Origin: Candidatus Omnitrophota bacterium
GTDB taxonomy: Bacteria; Omnitrophota; Gorgyraeia; Gygaellales; Profunditerraquicolaceae
NCBI GenBank assembly: GCA_018825725.1
Contig: JAHKBC010000033.1
Location: 1-7,863, forward strand
Length of the DNA stretch: 7,863 nucleotides
Direction of reading: 5' to 3'
Position numbers and translations under genes: made by a program. The number at the start of each line of letters is the position of its first letter. Within the stretch, counting starts at the first letter, position 1. The notes beneath the pieces are model-generated. The model had not been told where the DNA came from and made no database searches. It saw only the letters and a program-made list of their open reading frames with translations. This document shows, piece after piece, positions 6,686 through 7,863 of the stretch.

Positions 6686-7863
6686 ATGTTCTCATTTTAC
6701 AAAAAATTATTGCTTAATAATAAACAACGTTTGATAAACAGGCTTTATCCGGGTATAAAGATTAGTTTATATGCGGAAATGCCCCTGTCTTCCATAGATA
6801 AGATTGTGGAATTAAGCCATGCTGTCGCCGAGGTCAATAAATATGAAGCTAAATTGGAGAAACTTACTGATGCCGAGCTTAAGGCCAAGACCGGGGAATT
6901 CAGGGAGATTATTTTAGAACAGGAGAAGACATTAGGGCCGCAGATAAAAGAGTTAAAAGATGTTTTGGCTACAATTACCATTCCTGAAGACCGGGATAAG
7001 ATTAAGGAAAAGATAAAAGTTATCCAAAATAAAGTTTTTTCTCCGGTGTTGCCTGAGGCATTTGCTGTGGTCAGGGAAACCAGTAAACGCGCTATCGAAC
7101 TACGGCACTTTGATGTCCAGATTGCCGGAGGAATTATCCTGCATGAAGGAAGGATTGCAGAGATGGCGACGGGTGAGGGCAAAACCTTAGTTGCTACTTT
7201 ACCGGCTTATTTGAATGCTTTACTAGGCAGAGGCGTGCATATTGTAACCGTTAATGATTACCTGGCTCGCAGGGACCGGGAATGGATGGGGCCGGTCTTT
7301 GAATTTTTAGGGCTTTCTGTAGGCGTTATTCAGCATAATATGTCTGATGAAGAAAGGCGCCAGGCTTACGCGGCAGATATTACATATGGCACGAATAATG
7401 AGTTTGGTTTTGACTATCTCAGGGATAATATGAAGTATTCTCTTAAGGATTTGGTGCAGAGAGCGTTTTATTACGCGATTGTGGATGAAGTAGACTCTAT
7501 TCTTGTTGATGAGGCGCGTACGCCATTAATAATTTCCGGGCCGACTGAGGAATCTACTGACAAATACTATATTGCCAAAAAGATTGCCGATCAATTAAAG
7601 GGCAGGCGCGTAGTCAACGAAGATATGGAAGATAGTTCCAAGAAGCAGGAGTTGTCCAAAGGGTTTATGTATACTGCCGATGAAAAGGCTCAGACCATTT
7701 CTTTGACTGAAGAGGGGGAAGCCCAAGCAGCCAGGCTCTGGGGGATAGATAATCTGCACAGCCTGGATACTATGGAGCATAGGCATCATACTATTAACGC
7801 TCTAAGGGCCAGGGAACATTTTAAGAACGACGTAGATTATGTGGTAAAAGATAAAGAGGTTAT
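6686..7863 (+). CDS. secA: Preprotein translocase ATPase SecA, 3'-partial
   Basis: SecA is the motor that pushes unfolded preproteins through the SecYEG channel in the inner membrane. The frame is open from ATG 6686 to the window end (392 codons), about 40% of a full SecA. Diagnostic motifs are RHFDVQ in the Q-motif region, Walker A MATGEGKT (GEGKT at 7172-7186, Lys166), [11 protein letters not shown], the [15 protein letters not shown] block, and Walker B DEVD (7484-7495, residues 267-270) followed by [15 protein letters not shown]; the preprotein-crosslinking domain begins after that. Walker A Lys is 58 residues later than in E. coli (Lys108). The extra length comes from an N-terminal extension of about 30-35 residues and a charged, probably helical insertion at about 75-118, before [10 protein letters not shown]. 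Bacteroidetes SecA carry an insertion at the same place. The start lies 1 base after the prfB stop without a clear ribosome binding site, suggesting translational coupling; ATG 6779 is a less likely alternative. Confidence 0.96.
   Translation, partial: MFSFYKKLLLNNKQRLINRLYPGIKISLYAEMPLSSIDKIVELSHAVAEVNKYEAKLEKLTDAELKAKTGEFREIILEQEKTLGPQIKELKDVLATITIPEDRDKIKEKIKVIQNKVFSPVLPEAFAVVRETSKRAIELRHFDVQIAGGIILHEGRIAEMATGEGKTLVATLPAYLNALLGRGVHIVTVNDYLARRDREWMGPVFEFLGLSVGVIQHNMSDEERRQAYAADITYGTNNEFGFDYLRDNMKYSLKDLVQRAFYYAIVDEVDSILVDEARTPLIISGPTEESTDKYYIAKKIADQLKGRRVVNEDMEDSSKKQELSKGFMYTADEKAQTISLTEEGEAQAARLWGIDNLHSLDTMEHRHHTINALRAREHFKNDVDYVVKDKEV

Noticed and set aside
6745..7182. 145-codon open frame on the minus strand
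   Set aside because: It lies entirely opposite secA, which has unmistakable conserved motifs. The minus-strand translation has no recognisable domain and looks like a codon-bias shadow.

Overview
This window reads as a stretch of bacterial chromosome. Six genes all lie on the + strand, and no rRNA, tRNA, CRISPR array, transposase or phage gene is visible. The organism is a moderately AT-rich bacterium that freely uses AGA/AGG arginine codons. The SecA ATPase site (MATGEGKT) and the insertion ahead of it resemble SecA of Bacteroidetes/Chlorobi and PVC-group bacteria more than proteobacterial or Bacillus SecA. Together with the prfB-secA order, this makes an uncultured PVC-type lineage such as Omnitrophota a reasonable guess. 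That assignment is inference from remembered family patterns, not from a search.

Layout: (1) 1-2744 is malto-oligosyltrehalose synthase (treY), missing only its extreme N-terminus. (2) 2745-2825 is an 81-base spacer with a strong Shine-Dalgarno-like motif that serves no visible start. (3) 2826-4088 is a short UvrC-like excinuclease subunit. It keeps both nuclease centres and the four cysteines, but lacks the usual middle section and the C-terminal helix-hairpin-helix tail. (4) 4119-4391 is a 90-residue, single-domain O6-alkylguanine-DNA alkyltransferase with every catalytic residue in register. (5) 4392-4491 carries a TGnTATAAT promoter-like element and a good ribosome binding site for (6) 4492-5571, a PilT/PilU-type hexameric ATPase with an altered Walker B. 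(7) 5577-6684 is prfB (release factor 2), read through a classic +1 programmed frameshift at an in-frame UGA. (8) From 6686 to the window end is the N-terminal part of secA.

The genes fall into three blocks: trehalose synthesis (treY, presumably continuing upstream), a two-gene DNA repair pair (uvrC-like plus alkyltransferase, 30 bases apart), and a tightly packed pilT-like/prfB/secA unit with gaps of 5 and 1 bases. The last unit looks like one transcript that joins a pilus-type motor ATPase, translation termination and protein export.

I did not find a wholly new system. The points most worth a second look are the paired reduction of two DNA repair proteins to minimal forms, and the PilT-like ATPase whose Walker B glutamate is asparagine.
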